From NCBI RefSeq assembly GCF_000021805.1, contig NC_011726.1, positions 2,946,097 to 3,010,096 of the forward strand: DNA of 64,000 nt. Reading direction: 5' to 3'. Under the pieces are notes generated by a model. The model was not told the DNA's origin, searched no databases, and saw only the letters and a list, made by a program, of their open reading frames with translations. Origin of the DNA: Rippkaea orientalis PCC 8801. Its GTDB lineage: Bacteria; Cyanobacteriota; Cyanobacteriia; Cyanobacteriales; Microcystaceae. Shown in pieces: positions 17,862-27,496 of the stretch. Position numbers and translations under genes: made by a program. Position 1 is the stretch's first letter; the number at the start of each line of letters is the position of its first letter.

Positions 17862-18089
17862 ATGAATCCTACCACCTTAAGGCATCTCTGGTCTACCATC
17901 GAACAAACTCAAGCTCAAACCCTATTAAGCTTAAGTCAGACCGATTTAGCCCATTGTTTGCTCACCCAAGTTGAGCAATACAATCCTCTAACCCCAGATG
18001 AATATAATCATCTTAGCGTCTACATTAGTCTGCGTATTGCCCTGATTCGAGATTTAGCACACTCCCGCCTCAATCCTCAACTGGCCTAA
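17862..18089 (+). CDS. Small conserved hypothetical protein
   Basis: The 75-residue soluble protein is rich in Leu and Gln and probably all-helical (MNPTTLRHLWSTIEQTQ... NHLSVYISLRIALIRDLAHS). I recognise no domain and no catalytic residues. The ATG follows a GTGAGGTC run at a usable distance. Codon use and a clear 5' promoter-like AT region support a real gene. The TnpB element follows about 150 bp downstream. Confidence 0.65.
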   Translation: MNPTTLRHLWSTIEQTQAQTLLSLSQTDLAHCLLTQVEQYNPLTPDEYNHLSVYISLRIALIRDLAHSRLNPQLA

Positions 18090-18382
18090 CTTGAGTTCGG
18101 TGTTATGATTTTTTCACCCCTAGAATCAGGGTTTTAAACGACTCATTTTGACAAATTGTTGACCAAGATTTTTATATTGAACTCAGGTTTTTTAGCACAA
18201 TAGAGATACGTTAGCTTAAAATTTTAACCCAAAATGTCGGGCTAAGTCCCGCGCTGTACCCTCCAAGGAGTTTAAGGGAATTGGCAAGGGTCAGAGTCGG
18301 GATACAGCCCGACCAAGAGACAAAGTGCGATTAGCACATAAACTGTGTTACCAAAGCAAAAAGCTTGTGCTAACATAGAGCT

Positions 18383-19666
18383 ATGTTGACTTTAAACTAC
18401 ACCTACAGGATTTACCCTGACAATAACCAAGAGGCAATGTTAGACGAATGGCTAGAGATTTGTCGCCGTTCTTATAACTATGCTTTGCGTGAACTAAAAG
18501 ATTGGATTGCTTCTAGAAAGTGTCCAATAGATCGGTGTAGTTTAGAATCGGAATATATTATGGCTGCTGATTATCCATTTCCGAGTTATCATCAGCAACA
18601 AAATCAATTACCAAAGGCTAAAAAAGTATTTCCTGAACTGGGTAAAGTTCCCAGTCAAGTCTTACAAACAAATGTTAGAAGACTGCACGATGCTTGGGAC
18701 TTTTTCCGTAATAGGGGTTTTGGTTTCCCAAGGTTCAAAAAATACGGACAGATGAAGTCTTTGTTATTTCCTCAGTTTAGAAGCAATCCTCTGACGGGGT
18801 GGCAAATCAGTTTACCCAAATTGGGAAAAGTTCAGATAAATCTTCATCGTCCTATCCCTAACGGATTTGTAATCAAACAGGTAAGAATTGTCAAAAAAGC
18901 TAAGGGTTGGTTTGCTGTAATTAGCATTCAATCTGATATCTCTTTACCTAAAGTTGAGACACCATTTGGGCATCCGTTAGGCCTTGATGTAGGTCTTTCT
19001 AGTTACTTAGCCACATCTGATTCTTATGTAGAAAAAGGGCGTAAATTCTTCAAAAGTGAACACCGCAAGCTTAAATTGCTGCAACGTCGCTTAAGTCGAA
19101 AAAATAAGCGTTCTAAGAACTACGAAAAGGCTAGGAAAAAAGTAGAAAAGCAACATAATCATATTGCTTTCAAGCGTAAAGATTATCAGTTCAAGTTAGC
19201 TCATAAAGTCTGTGATATGGGAGACAGTATCTTCATGGAAGATATTGACTTTCGTACTATGGCTAAGGGCTTTCTTGGGAAGCATACCCTTGATGCAGGT
19301 TTTGGGCAATTCAGGGATATTCTGAAATATGTCTGCAAGGTAAGAGGCAAATATTTTGGCTTGGTTGACCATCGAGGGACTAGCCAGACTTGCCCTAATT
19401 GTCGAACGGAAGTCAGGAAAACACTTTCTGATAGGTTTCATGATTGTCCTGAATGTCATTATCAATGTGATAGAGATGTGGCCTCAGCCCAAGAAATTTG
19501 TAATCGAGGAATAGAATCTACTACCCTGGGACTCAGGGGAAAGGAAACCGTCTGTCAAGTCGAGGTGTCGGGGGTGATGAGCCTAGATAACTGGCGTAGA
19601 GGCTTCACGCCTCTGTGGGCAGAAATATCCCGTCGTGAGTCGGGAAGCCCGCGCTGTATGCGATAG
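18383..19666 (+). CDS. tnpB: TnpB RNA-guided endonuclease
   Basis: The 427-residue protein has the OrfB/TnpB layout. The N-terminal part begins MLTLNYTYRIYPDNNQEAML. The RuvC-like core is complete: GLDVGLSSYL (catalytic Asp), FMEDIDFRTM (catalytic Glu) and CDRDVASAQEI (third acidic residue). The zinc ribbon CPNCRTEVRKTLSDRFHDC followed by PEC lies between the last two. TnpB proteins cut DNA next to a short target-adjacent motif under guidance of an RNA from the element's right end. No stop or frameshift is seen, so it may be active. The ATG at 18383 matches the family N-terminus. Confidence 0.94.
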   Translation: MLTLNYTYRIYPDNNQEAMLDEWLEICRRSYNYALRELKDWIASRKCPIDRCSLESEYIMAADYPFPSYHQQQNQLPKAKKVFPELGKVPSQVLQTNVRRLHDAWDFFRNRGFGFPRFKKYGQMKSLLFPQFRSNPLTGWQISLPKLGKVQINLHRPIPNGFVIKQVRIVKKAKGWFAVISIQSDISLPKVETPFGHPLGLDVGLSSYLATSDSYVEKGRKFFKSEHRKLKLLQRRLSRKNKRSKNYEKARKKVEKQHNHIAFKRKDYQFKLAHKVCDMGDSIFMEDIDFRTMAKGFLGKHTLDAGFGQFRDILKYVCKVRGKYFGLVDHRGTSQTCPNCRTEVRKTLSDRFHDCPECHYQCDRDVASAQEICNRGIESTTLGLRGKETVCQVEVSGVMSLDNWRRGFTPLWAEISRRESGSPRCMR

Positions 19667-19690
19667 CATCAGCGTCGGGAGGATGTCACT
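19560..19690 (+). ncRNA. Candidate TnpB omega-RNA (reRNA) scaffold
   Basis: TnpB guide RNAs span the 3' end of tnpB and the right end of the element. This stretch holds nested GC-rich hairpins (for example GTAGAGGCTTCACGCCTCTG around 19593-19614 and GTCGGGAAGCCCGC at 19639-19652). The existence of such an RNA is family knowledge; its limits and the guide start here are inference. Confidence 0.4.
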
Positions 19691-19763
19691 AAATCTTAAT
19701 ATTATTTCTAGAAACGACCTAGAGACAGGGAGCAATTGAGTTAATCCCCCTGCCTTGTTTTAG

Positions 19764-20360
19764 TTAACCATCGTTGCCATTGCCGTTACTGCCATGGGGT
19801 TGAATGACACCATAACCCCCATGATTGCGTTGGTAAATTACATTGATTTCGTCGGTATCTTTGTTGCGGAACATATAGAAATCATGATCTACCAATTCCA
19901 GTTGATGCAACGCCTCATCAATGGTCATCGGCGGCATGGCAAAATATTTCATGCGGATGACTTCGGCCGGCAATTCTGGGGTGCGATCGCCAATTAAATC
20001 CCCTTCAATGGCAGTCGCTGTTGTCACTTCCCCCACTTTCACTGGATTAGGGGCTTTTTTATTATTAAGTTTCTCCTTATATTTGCGAAGCTGACGAGCA
20101 ATTTTATCAGACACTAAATCGATACTAGCGTAGAGACTTTCACTGCCTTCTTGAGCCCGAATGACCGTCCCATTGGCATAAACTGTCACCTCTGCCTTGT
20201 GCTTATTTGTGATCCGAGCATTACGAGCTACCGACAAATGTACGTCAACCTTAGTAGTAATCGATTGAAAATGCTTGACTGCTTTTTCAAGCTTTTCTTG
20301 AACGTAATCATGAATCGATTCGGTAACATCAATATTATTACCTTGGATCAAAAGCTTCAT
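19764..20360 (-). CDS. hpf: Long-form ribosome hibernation promoting factor (LrtA)
   Basis: The 198-residue protein has an N-terminal S30AE/RaiA domain ([51 protein letters not shown]) and a C-terminal dimerisation domain ([31 protein letters not shown]), which together define long HPF. It binds idle 70S ribosomes and drives 100S dimer formation. In cyanobacteria it is the light-repressed transcript lrtA, with a long regulatory leader. The ATG at 20360 has GGAG 8-10 nt upstream; two earlier in-frame starts would add residues not seen in the family. Confidence 0.95.
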   Translation of the reverse strand: MKLLIQGNNIDVTESIHDYVQEKLEKAVKHFQSITTKVDVHLSVARNARITNKHKAEVTVYANGTVIRAQEGSESLYASIDLVSDKIARQLRKYKEKLNNKKAPNPVKVGEVTTATAIEGDLIGDRTPELPAEVIRMKYFAMPPMTIDEALHQLELVDHDFYMFRNKDTDEINVIYQRNHGGYGVIQPHGSNGNGNDG

Positions 20361-20446
20361 ACTTAATACTCCATTGTCCATTAAATGTTTAGCTAAATTA
20401 AACAGCAAAAATCAGAAGTCGCTGTTTTTCCCTGAAAAAGACAAAC

Positions 20447-20466
20447 TAGCACCCTTGATGGTGCTA
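20447..20466 (-). promoter_or_regulatory. Hairpin in the lrtA leader region
   Basis: TAGCACC (20447-20453) and GGTGCTA (20460-20466) form a 7-bp stem with a 6-nt loop about 90 nt upstream of the lrtA start. The gap from here to lipB (20361-20842) has no other gene. Long regulated leaders are known for cyanobacterial lrtA; whether this hairpin takes part is inference. Confidence 0.45.
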
Positions 20467-20842
20467 ATTGTTACAAAATGGAGTAGGATATCTTGGTTTA
20501 TTCATTAGTTAGTTTTCCTCGTCTTTTCTTAGCTATCTTAATGATAATCTATTATGGCTTATTTTAGTTTCATTAAGATAGAAAAATGATAAAATGGTTA
20601 CAATCACTTATGTTTTGAGGGTTTGAGTTCTCTCCTTTTTTTGACCTTAGTTTTCCGTTAAAGCAAACTATCCGCTACTTTTAGCCTAACACTTTGTATT
20701 GCCCCTAACATCACTGTTTCATTTCTTTTGATTTTCCTTTGCATCTCTTAATATTTCTTAAAAGAGCAAGAAAGCCTCATAAACTTTTTCTAGTTTAGTA
20801 ATATTTCTTAATACAAAATCCTTAATCTTTGATAGCTTAACT

Positions 20843-21562
20843 ATGTTAATTTTGACCCCTGAGCAACAGAAGCGACGATGTATCGTTGAACAAGGGGAAA
20901 TCATCCCTTATCAAGTGGCCTGGGAAAGACAGCGATCGCTCGTTAAAGAACGGTTAGAAGATCCGACGTTAGACGATATCCTCTGGTTGTTAGAACATCC
21001 CCCCGTTTATACCTTAGGAACGGGAGCAAGTCTAGAATTTCTCCAATTCAACCCGACGCTAGACCCCTATGAAGTGTATCGCATTGAACGGGGAGGAGAA
21101 GTCACCTATCATTGTCCGGGGCAATTAGTCGGGTATCCCATTTTGAATTTACGCTATTATCAGCAAGATCTACATTGGTATTTGCGACAACTCGAAGAAG
21201 TGATTATTCAGGTACTCAAAGGGTACGCAATTGAAGGAAAAAGACTCTCTGGATTAACAGGCGTTTGGGTAGAAGGGGTGAAAATTGCAGCCATTGGCAT
21301 TAAAGTCAGTCGTTGGCTGACCATGCACGGATTTTCCTTGAATGTTTCTCCTGATTTAGAGGGGTTTAAGCGTATTGTTCCCTGCGGACTAAAAGATAGA
21401 CCCGTTGGGAGTTTAGCCCAATTTATTCCCAATATTAATTTCAGCCAAGTTCGCCAAGACATCGCCCTTACTTTTGCTGAAGTTTTCCAAGTTGAATTAA
21501 TAGATTCAACTAATTATTCGCGGGAAAAGATCCCGGACGGACTGACAAAAGCATCGACTTAG
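20843..21562 (+). CDS. lipB: Octanoyl-[ACP]:protein N-octanoyltransferase
   Basis: LipB transfers octanoate from acyl-carrier protein to lipoyl domains, the first step of lipoate assembly for pyruvate dehydrogenase and glycine cleavage. The 239-residue protein shows [55 protein letters not shown] and the catalytic cysteine region [14 protein letters not shown]. The 3' end overlaps the convergent htrA-like gene by 53 bp. pdhB, encoding part of a lipoate-dependent complex, lies 8 kb away. The ATG at 20843 is used; an alternative start is not obvious. Confidence 0.96.
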   Translation: MLILTPEQQKRRCIVEQGEIIPYQVAWERQRSLVKERLEDPTLDDILWLLEHPPVYTLGTGASLEFLQFNPTLDPYEVYRIERGGEVTYHCPGQLVGYPILNLRYYQQDLHWYLRQLEEVIIQVLKGYAIEGKRLSGLTGVWVEGVKIAAIGIKVSRWLTMHGFSLNVSPDLEGFKRIVPCGLKDRPVGSLAQFIPNINFSQVRQDIALTFAEVFQVELIDSTNYSREKIPDGLTKAST

Positions 21563-22718
21563 GATTCCCTTGACGAATCACTTCAACCTGAAGAACCTGA
21601 CCAATCGTACTTGCTTCAACCTGTTCTTGGACATCGGCTGCGGTTTCTACCGGTTGATTTCCCACCTTTAAAATAATATCTCCGGGTTGAAATCCTGCCT
21701 TAGCGGCCGGAGAATCATTAACCACTCGAATAACTAACACTCCTTGATCTTTAGTGACTTTAAAATTTAATTCATTGTCTTGATTAAGTTGTTTTTGTAA
21801 ATCCGAATTTAATGTAACCATGTGAATCCCCAAATAGGGATGATCCACTTTTCCCTTAACAAATAATTCCTGCGCCACCCGTTGGGCTGTTTCAATGGGA
21901 ATGGCAAACCCCAACCCTTGGGCATCAGGACGAATGGCTGTATTAATGCCCACCACTTCGCCATCAGAATTAAGCAAAGGACCGCCTGAATTACCCGGAT
22001 TAATTGCAGCATCGGTTTGAATAAATCTGACCCGTTTATCGGGAACTCCCACCTCCGAACTCGATCGCCCTAACGCACTAATAATGCCTACGGTGACTGT
22101 ATTATCTAACCCCAAAGGATTCCCAATGGCGATCGCCCATTCTCCGGGTTGTAGCGTTTCGGCTGCCCCTAGTTGAACCGTCGGCAGATTCTTCCCCTCA
22201 ATTTTAACCACAGCTACATCGGTCATCTGATCAACCCCAATAACCTCTCCTTGATAGACTTGACCATCCTTAAGGGTCACTTTGACCTGTTTAGTCCCTT
22301 CGACAACATGGGCATTGGTTAATAATTGTCCATCTTCTGTGAGAATAAAACCTGACCCCGTTCCCCGTTCAATATGTTCTTTCGGGAGAGGGATGGGATG
22401 ACCATTACCGAAGAAACGACGGAAAAAAGGACTCTCGAACGATTCTGATTCTTGATTGGCGACCTCACGGGCTGCATCAATGCGCACCACTGCTGGACCA
22501 ACTTTTTGGGCAGCTTTGGCAATAAAATTAAGATCATCAGGTTTAGAGGTTGGATTAGGCAAAGAAAAGGGTTTTAAGGTGGTGGGAACCGCGGCAGGCT
22601 GTTGAACCGTCTCAGGTACTGATGATTGATTTAAGTAGCGACTTCCCCATAAGCCTACACCGCCACCGACTGCTAGTATTCCCAGATATACACCTACTTG
22701 TTTCAGAGAAATGGTCAT
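21510..22718 (-). CDS. HtrA/Deg-type serine protease
   Basis: The 402-residue protein has an N-terminal membrane anchor or signal ([24 protein letters not shown]), so it acts in the periplasm or at a membrane. The trypsin-like domain shows the triad in [10 protein letters not shown] (His), [11 protein letters not shown] (Asp) and [17 protein letters not shown] (Ser). One PDZ domain follows ([19 protein letters not shown]). This is the HhoA/HhoB/HtrA group of cyanobacteria, which degrades damaged proteins; I cannot tell which of the three it is. The last 53 bp overlap lipB on the other strand. Confidence 0.94.
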   Translation of the reverse strand: MTISLKQVGVYLGILAVGGGVGLWGSRYLNQSSVPETVQQPAAVPTTLKPFSLPNPTSKPDDLNFIAKAAQKVGPAVVRIDAAREVANQESESFESPFFRRFFGNGHPIPLPKEHIERGTGSGFILTEDGQLLTNAHVVEGTKQVKVTLKDGQVYQGEVIGVDQMTDVAVVKIEGKNLPTVQLGAAETLQPGEWAIAIGNPLGLDNTVTVGIISALGRSSSEVGVPDKRVRFIQTDAAINPGNSGGPLLNSDGEVVGINTAIRPDAQGLGFAIPIETAQRVAQELFVKGKVDHPYLGIHMVTLNSDLQKQLNQDNELNFKVTKDQGVLVIRVVNDSPAAKAGFQPGDIILKVGNQPVETAADVQEQVEASTIGQVLQVEVIRQGNPKSMLLSVRPGSFPANN

Positions 22719-22872
22719 AATCCTTGCGTTTGGAGATAATTATTTAAGGGTTCCCTAATAAAAATTATGGCAGAGTTTTTTGATTACGGCTTGACCTTGG
22801 TTCCTTGTTTTAAGATTTCCTGAAACCTCTTAGAAAAAGTTCCCCGACTATAGCATTACCTGAAAAGTTTAA

Positions 22873-22900
22873 GTCGGGGTCAACGGCCGTTGACCCCGAC
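22873..22900. repeat. 28-bp perfect palindrome
   Basis: GTCGGGGTCAACGG (22873-22886) is followed directly by its exact reverse complement (22887-22900), with no loop. It lies in the 327-bp gap upstream of the protease gene and of tRNA-Leu. It could be an operator, a cruciform-forming repeat or a terminator of a read-through transcript. Confidence 0.85.
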
Positions 22901-22998
22901 ATGACAAGGTTTGAGGGATAACGAATGTCTTAACCAAAATGCGTAGTGCTATATTTCTGAGGCTTAGTAGAACAATCAACTTGATTCGATCTAGAGAC

Positions 22999-23028
22999 TT
23001 GCTTCTTAGCTTAGACCTGTGCTATAAT
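22999..23028 (+). promoter_or_regulatory. Sigma70-type promoter of tRNA-Leu
   Basis: TTGCTT (22999-23004), an 18-nt spacer and TATAAT (23023-23028) lie 17 nt before the tRNA gene. The -10 box is consensus. Confidence 0.6.
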
Positions 23029-23045
23029 TAGCAAGGCTTAATAGC

Positions 23046-23126
23046 GCGGATGTGGTGGAATGGTAGACACGCACGCTTGAGGGGCGTGTGGCTCACGCCA
23101 TGCGAGTTCGACTCTCGCCATCCGCA
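23046..23126 (+). tRNA. tRNA-Leu (anticodon GAG)
   Basis: The 81-nt sequence folds as a class II tRNA. The acceptor GCGGATG pairs with CATCCGC, the anticodon stem CACGC/GCGTG holds the loop TTGAGGG (anticodon GAG), a long variable arm follows, and the T arm is GCGAG-TTCGACT-CTCGC. The discriminator is A. The CCA end is not encoded. Confidence 0.95.
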
Positions 23127-23171
23127 TTGAGGTAATTTTCCTCACCGTTTCTTAAAAAGGGCGGTTTAGTC

Positions 23172-24161
23172 ATGAAAGATCCCGAAGTTAAACTATTCAG
23201 TCTCAATACCACTCGCCCACTGGGGCAGAAGATCAGTGAAAAACTCGGTATTCTACTGAGCGACCATGAAGAACGAGAGTTTGAAGATGGTGAGCATAAA
23301 ATACGCCCCCTCATTAATGTACGCGGGTGCGATGTCTTTGTGCTTGACTCGCTCTACTCAGAACCCAAGGCTACGGTTAACGATAAACTCTGTAATCTTC
23401 TATTTTTTATCGGTGCCCTCAAAGATGCTGCGGCACACCGGGTCACTGCTATCGTTCCCTACCTATGTTATAGTCGTAAAGACCGCAAAAGTAAACCCAG
23501 AGATCCCGTTACTACTCGCTATGTAGCTAGTTTATTTGAAGCGGTGGGTTGCGATCGCATTGTTACCCTTGATGTACACAATCTCGCGGCTTTCCAAAAT
23601 GCCTTTCGATGCGCTACGGAACACCTTGAAGGCACAAACCTATTTGTTGAGTATTTTGCTCCCCTGGTTGCAGATGGGAATGTGGTAGTCGTTTCCCCTG
23701 ATATCGGCGGCATCAAGCGAGCCGAACAGTTCCGCCAATCACTCTCCAGACGCTTATCAAAAGAGATTTCTCAAGCTTTTGTCGAAAAGTATCGCACTGG
23801 CGGGGTCATTTCAGGAGAAAAGCTTGTTGGCGATGTCAGCGGCCGAGTGGCGATCATTATTGATGATCTTATTAGTAGTGGAACGACTTTGGCAAGAGCG
23901 GCTAGTACTTGTCGTCAGCATGGAGCAACCAAAGTCTATGCTGTTGCTACTCACGGTGTCTTTGCTCAAGCCTCCAATGAGGTTCTCGCTACTCCCGATT
24001 TAGAACAGGTTGTCATCACTAATACCATCATACCTTTTCGACTGACTGCCGATATCGTGAAGGATAAGCTGACCATTCTAGATACCTCTTCTCTTTTAGC
24101 CTCAGCGATTGATAGAATCCATCACGGGGGTTCTTTAGTCGAGTTGTTAGAACTTACTTAA
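23172..24161 (+). CDS. prs: Ribose-phosphate pyrophosphokinase, divergent form
   Basis: The 329-residue enzyme makes PRPP from ribose 5-phosphate and ATP. Family segments are [39 protein letters not shown] (ATP-binding flexible region), [13 protein letters not shown] and the PRPP loop [16 protein letters not shown]. Several positions differ from the main bacterial Prs, for example the early GRF motif is missing. It may therefore be a second, non-canonical PRPP synthase. The gene starts 46 bp after tRNA-Leu and may share its transcript. Confidence 0.88.
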   Translation: MKDPEVKLFSLNTTRPLGQKISEKLGILLSDHEEREFEDGEHKIRPLINVRGCDVFVLDSLYSEPKATVNDKLCNLLFFIGALKDAAAHRVTAIVPYLCYSRKDRKSKPRDPVTTRYVASLFEAVGCDRIVTLDVHNLAAFQNAFRCATEHLEGTNLFVEYFAPLVADGNVVVVSPDIGGIKRAEQFRQSLSRRLSKEISQAFVEKYRTGGVISGEKLVGDVSGRVAIIIDDLISSGTTLARAASTCRQHGATKVYAVATHGVFAQASNEVLATPDLEQVVITNTIIPFRLTADIVKDKLTILDTSSLLASAIDRIHHGGSLVELLELT

Positions 24162-24252
24162 GTAGTCGTGGAAAATTAATTGTATTAAAACATTTCCTGT
24201 CTCAATGATAGAAGTTCCTGAATCGTTAGTGAAAATAAAGTTAAACAATTTT

Positions 24253-24816
24253 ATGGTACAAACACAGACTACACCGATTACACTAGAGACTTTTCTTAAA
24301 TTACCTGAAACGAAACCTGCCAGTGAATACATAAATGGGAAAATCATTCAAAAACCTATGCGACAAGGAAAACATAGCACAATTCAAGGTGAACTGACTC
24401 CTGCTATTAATACAATTTTAAAGACGCAAAAAATAGCCCGCGCTTTTCCAGAATTACGCTGTACTTTTGGCAGTCGCTCAATTATTCCTGATATTGCTGT
24501 TTTTACTTGGAATCATATTCCCAGAGACGAAAAAGGACAAATTGCTAATACCTTTCTCCTTGCACCAGATTGGACAATTGAAATATTATCCCCCGATCAA
24601 AATCAAACTAAAGTTATTAAAAATATCTTACACTGTTTAAAACATGGCACGCAGATGGGATGGTTAATTGATCCTGATGAACTGACGATTTTTGTTTATC
24701 GTTCTCAACAAGAACCCCAAATTTTTGATGAAGTCAACCAAGTGATTACTGTACCAGACTTTGCTCAAGATTTAACCCTAACGGTTCAAGATATATTAAC
24801 ATGGTTATTAGATTAA
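24253..24816 (+). CDS. Uma2 family endonuclease-like protein (DUF820)
   Basis: The 187-residue protein belongs to a family greatly expanded in cyanobacteria, with a PD-(D/E)XK-like fold. Typical segments are LETFLKLPETKPASEYINGKI, SRSIIPDIAVFTWNHIP (catalytic PD), DWTIEILSPDQNQTKVIKNI (ExLSP motif) and GWLIDPDELTIFVYR. Function is unknown. The ATG at 24253 gives the usual MVQTQTTPITLE start; the upstream ATG at 24205 would add 16 atypical residues. A broken relative lies at 58.3-58.5 kb. Confidence 0.9.
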   Translation: MVQTQTTPITLETFLKLPETKPASEYINGKIIQKPMRQGKHSTIQGELTPAINTILKTQKIARAFPELRCTFGSRSIIPDIAVFTWNHIPRDEKGQIANTFLLAPDWTIEILSPDQNQTKVIKNILHCLKHGTQMGWLIDPDELTIFVYRSQQEPQIFDEVNQVITVPDFAQDLTLTVQDILTWLLD

Positions 24817-24978
24817 TCATGGCAGAAATTGAACCATTAAAACCAGTAAGTTTGTAGTCCGTAGGTTAGGTTGAGACACGAAACGCAACATCAATTAACT
24901 TTCGGTGGGGTTACGCTACCGCTAACCCAATCTACAAACTAACCCAGAACTCAGGTTAATATTATGCCCTGACAATGG

Positions 24979-25161
24979 TTATTGATTGCGATCGCGTGGT
25001 TTTTGTTGAAGCAACCAAAGTAAATATAAAAGGATTATTTGTCGCTTTAAATGGTCAATATATCTATTACAATTGTCTTGTTTTAACAGCCATTGCCAAA
25101 ACTTAATTAACACGACTTTGAGAAAAGTTTCTCCTACTTTTTGTAACAAGTAACTAAACAT
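24979..25161 (-). CDS. Small hypothetical protein with a strong ribosome site
   Basis: The 60-residue frame begins MFSYLLQKVGETFLKVVLIKF and is rich in aromatic and basic residues, with an amphipathic or membrane-binding look (IILLYLLWLLQQK). A strong AAAGGAG sits about 9 nt before the ATG, which is the main reason to call it. I recognise no family. It lies in a repeat-rich gap between the Uma2 gene and the NACHT gene, so chance cannot be ruled out. Confidence 0.42.
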   Translation of the reverse strand: MFSYLLQKVGETFLKVVLIKFWQWLLKQDNCNRYIDHLKRQIILLYLLWLLQQKPRDRNQ

Positions 25162-25345
25162 TTGTTGTATCTCCTTTGCTTAACTATCTTTACTGTGACA
25201 GTTAGATTTAGGAGTTTTTTCTCAAACATAAACTAACATAGACTAACATTCCCTAACATAAGTAAGTCGGGTGCGTTAGGCAAAAGCCACTTTTTAAGAT
25301 AATAGAATTTTTTTCATTCCGTAACGCACTAAAACTGTTATTATG

Positions 25346-25369
25346 GTGTATTACGCTACGCTAATACAC
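25346..25369. repeat. Palindromic hairpin in intergenic repeat DNA
   Basis: GTGTATTA (25346-25353) pairs with TAATACAC (25362-25369) around CGCTACGC. It belongs to a decayed stretch (about 25260-25380) with GTGCGTTA/TAACGCAC arms, typical of small cyanobacterial dispersed repeats. Confidence 0.6.
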
Positions 25370-26345
25370 CCTACATTTATCCTATGATTCATTTTACAAA
25401 CAGTCTCTTAATAATAGAACTAAAAAATGGAAAAATTACCCCGTGGGTTTTTAACAGAAATTGCTAGTCAATATGATTTATCGGAAGAACAAAGGGAGGC
25501 ATTTATTGAACTCTTTAGCAGTCAGAAAAGTCAAAAAGAAATAGCTGATAGTTTACATATTTCTGATAATGCTTTTCGGACTCGTATGACAGGGGTTTAT
25601 CAAAAGTTTAGCTTGGGAGGTAAAGAACCAAATAAACAGCGTAAACTTTATGATTTTTTATTGACTAAATACAAAATATATGCTAATAAAACAGAAGTTA
25701 ATCCAATTGAAAGTAATCCTAATATTGATGAATTAGTTCAAGAAGTTAGAAAGAAAATAAAGAGCGATATTCAACAACGCTGTGGGAAAATGCAGGTTTT
25801 AGATATGACTCAACCTATAGGGTTAGGGGATATTTATACCGATGTTAATATCTTAGATAAAATGACGAGTTTGCGACGCTTTACCTTAGAGGAATTACAT
25901 CATATCTGTCACTCGGATGGGAATATTTTTGATCGGTTAGGATGGGTAAAAGGAGAGAAAAGAATTAACGGGTTAGACGCGGTTAAATGCTACAATAAGT
26001 TAATGGTATGGGGTAAACCAGGAGCCGGAAAAACCACTTTTTTGAAATATATTTCCATTGCTTGTATTAAAAACCAGTTTTCACCAGAAAAAATCCCTAT
26101 TTTTGTGACGCTTAAGCAATTTGCCGAAACAGAAATAGAAAGAGAGAGTAAAGGTTCGTTACACCCTACTTTATTAAATTATATTATTAATCAATTTAGA
26201 AAAGTTAACGTTAAAGAAAATGAAATTCAGACTCTGTTAGCTGAAGGAAAATGTCTTATTTTGCTCGATGGTTTAGATGAAGTTAAACCCGAACATAGTG
26301 ACCGCATTATTAATCAAATACAGAAATTTGCTGATCGAAATAATT

Positions 26346-27496
26346 AGACATCTCCAAGAATCTATAATCCAGTCATCGCAATAGAAGCAGGCAGATTAGA
26401 CTCGAAGCAAAAATTCACCTTAATAACGAATTAATCAGGGTTTAAAGACACAAAATCTAATTTTGAGATAAAACTATGGCTCATCTTAACGTCAATTACC
26501 TCACCTGATTTCTCGGATTCTATTATTCGTAAAATTAGGGAACCAATTCTCAAACGAACTAATCCACAAACGGTTAATAGAACTGATTTATATCGACTTT
26601 TCTGTAATCTAAATCTTTCTTGAACAACTTTAAATACTTTGACAACTCTAATTAAATGCTCAACAAAAATCCGATTAGATGATAAAGCTTTATTTTCTTT
26701 CTTTTGACTTTCTGTTAATTCTCCCTTCTTAGGTTTTTTATAGGGAGTTTTGATTTGAGTTTCTCCAATATAAGCTTTATCTCCACTAAAAGTTTGTTGA
26801 ACATCGAATTTACTTAAAGTTTGACGACATATTTTTATGTCACTCATTGGACCAGGTTTTCCAATTACTACATCAATGATATCTTGAGCTTTTGGTAACA
26901 CAATAAATTGATTTTTTAAAGTATGTCTTTGCTGCTTACCTGAATAATATTTTTTTTGTTCTTGACAGTCTGAGGGTCTTTCAATTGGCTGTTCTGAACT
27001 GTCTACAATCAATTCATAATCAGTTAATTGTTCTTGAATTATCTCTTCTTCTTCTTGGAACTTTTTTACTTGTTCTAACAAACTTGGCGGTAACTCTCCT
27101 TCAAAAAGTTTTTGCCAATAGCTAAAGATATTATGAGCCGTTGATTCACTAACTTGAAAGAGCAGTCCTAAGATTTGAAAACTTATATTATGTCTTAGAT
27201 AAACTAACATTAGAACAATTTGTTCTTCTTCTGATAATTTAGAATAAGTTCCGCTTCCTGGTTGATTAATTCTAATTTTTGTTTTCTCAATTTTTTCTTT
27301 ATTTTCCTGATGGAGAAGCTTCCCAAGGGCAATCAATTGTTCTAATTGTTGATAGTCAATTCCTAATAATCTTTTTGTTTGTTTAGGATATTTGTGAATA
27401 TGTCCCCAAGTGTAACTTTCCATTTTCTTTTTTTTGACTTAACTCTCCCTATTATTATACAATGTTTTCCTATTTGATTAAATTATGGAGATGTCT
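26346..27496 (-). mobile_element. IS5-family (ISL2-like) insertion sequence
   Basis: The 1,151-bp element ends in AGACATCTCC (26346-26355) and its inverted copy GGAGATGTCT (27487-27496). It is flanked by a 3-bp direct repeat ATT (26343-26345 and 27497-27499). ANT target duplications are typical of the ISL2 group of IS5. It carries one transposase gene and has split a NACHT gene, whose frame is restored on excision, so the insertion is recent. Confidence 0.93.
26431..27423 (-). CDS. IS5-family transposase (DDE_4 type)
   Basis: The 330-residue protein has an N-terminal helix-turn-helix (LSEEEQIVLMLVYLRHN, FQVSESTAHNIFSYW) and a DDE catalytic core: IVDSSEQPIE (first Asp), TFSGDKAYIGE (second Asp) and NRIFVEHLIRVVK (Glu). 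All three residues are present and the frame is unbroken, so the element may still be mobile. It is read against the interrupted NACHT gene. Confidence 0.93.
   Translation of the reverse strand: MESYTWGHIHKYPKQTKRLLGIDYQQLEQLIALGKLLHQENKEKIEKTKIRINQPGSGTYSKLSEEEQIVLMLVYLRHNISFQILGLLFQVSESTAHNIFSYWQKLFEGELPPSLLEQVKKFQEEEEIIQEQLTDYELIVDSSEQPIERPSDCQEQKKYYSGKQQRHTLKNQFIVLPKAQDIIDVVIGKPGPMSDIKICRQTLSKFDVQQTFSGDKAYIGETQIKTPYKKPKKGELTESQKKENKALSSNRIFVEHLIRVVKVFKVVQERFRLQKSRYKSVLLTVCGLVRLRIGSLILRIIESEKSGEVIDVKMSHSFISKLDFVSLNPD

Larger units (their letters stand above)
18236..19690 (+). mobile_element. IS200/IS605-type TnpB element (tnpA-less)
   Basis: The tnpB gene is flanked by related structured ends. 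The left end carries GTCGGG ... CCCGCGCTGTA (18236-18258) plus a perfect GTCGGG/CCCGAC hairpin (18296-18301 and 18308-18313). The right end repeats the same pattern at 19639-19658. No Y1 transposase (tnpA) is present, so movement would need one in trans. The outer boundaries are approximate because this family makes no target duplication. Confidence 0.6.
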
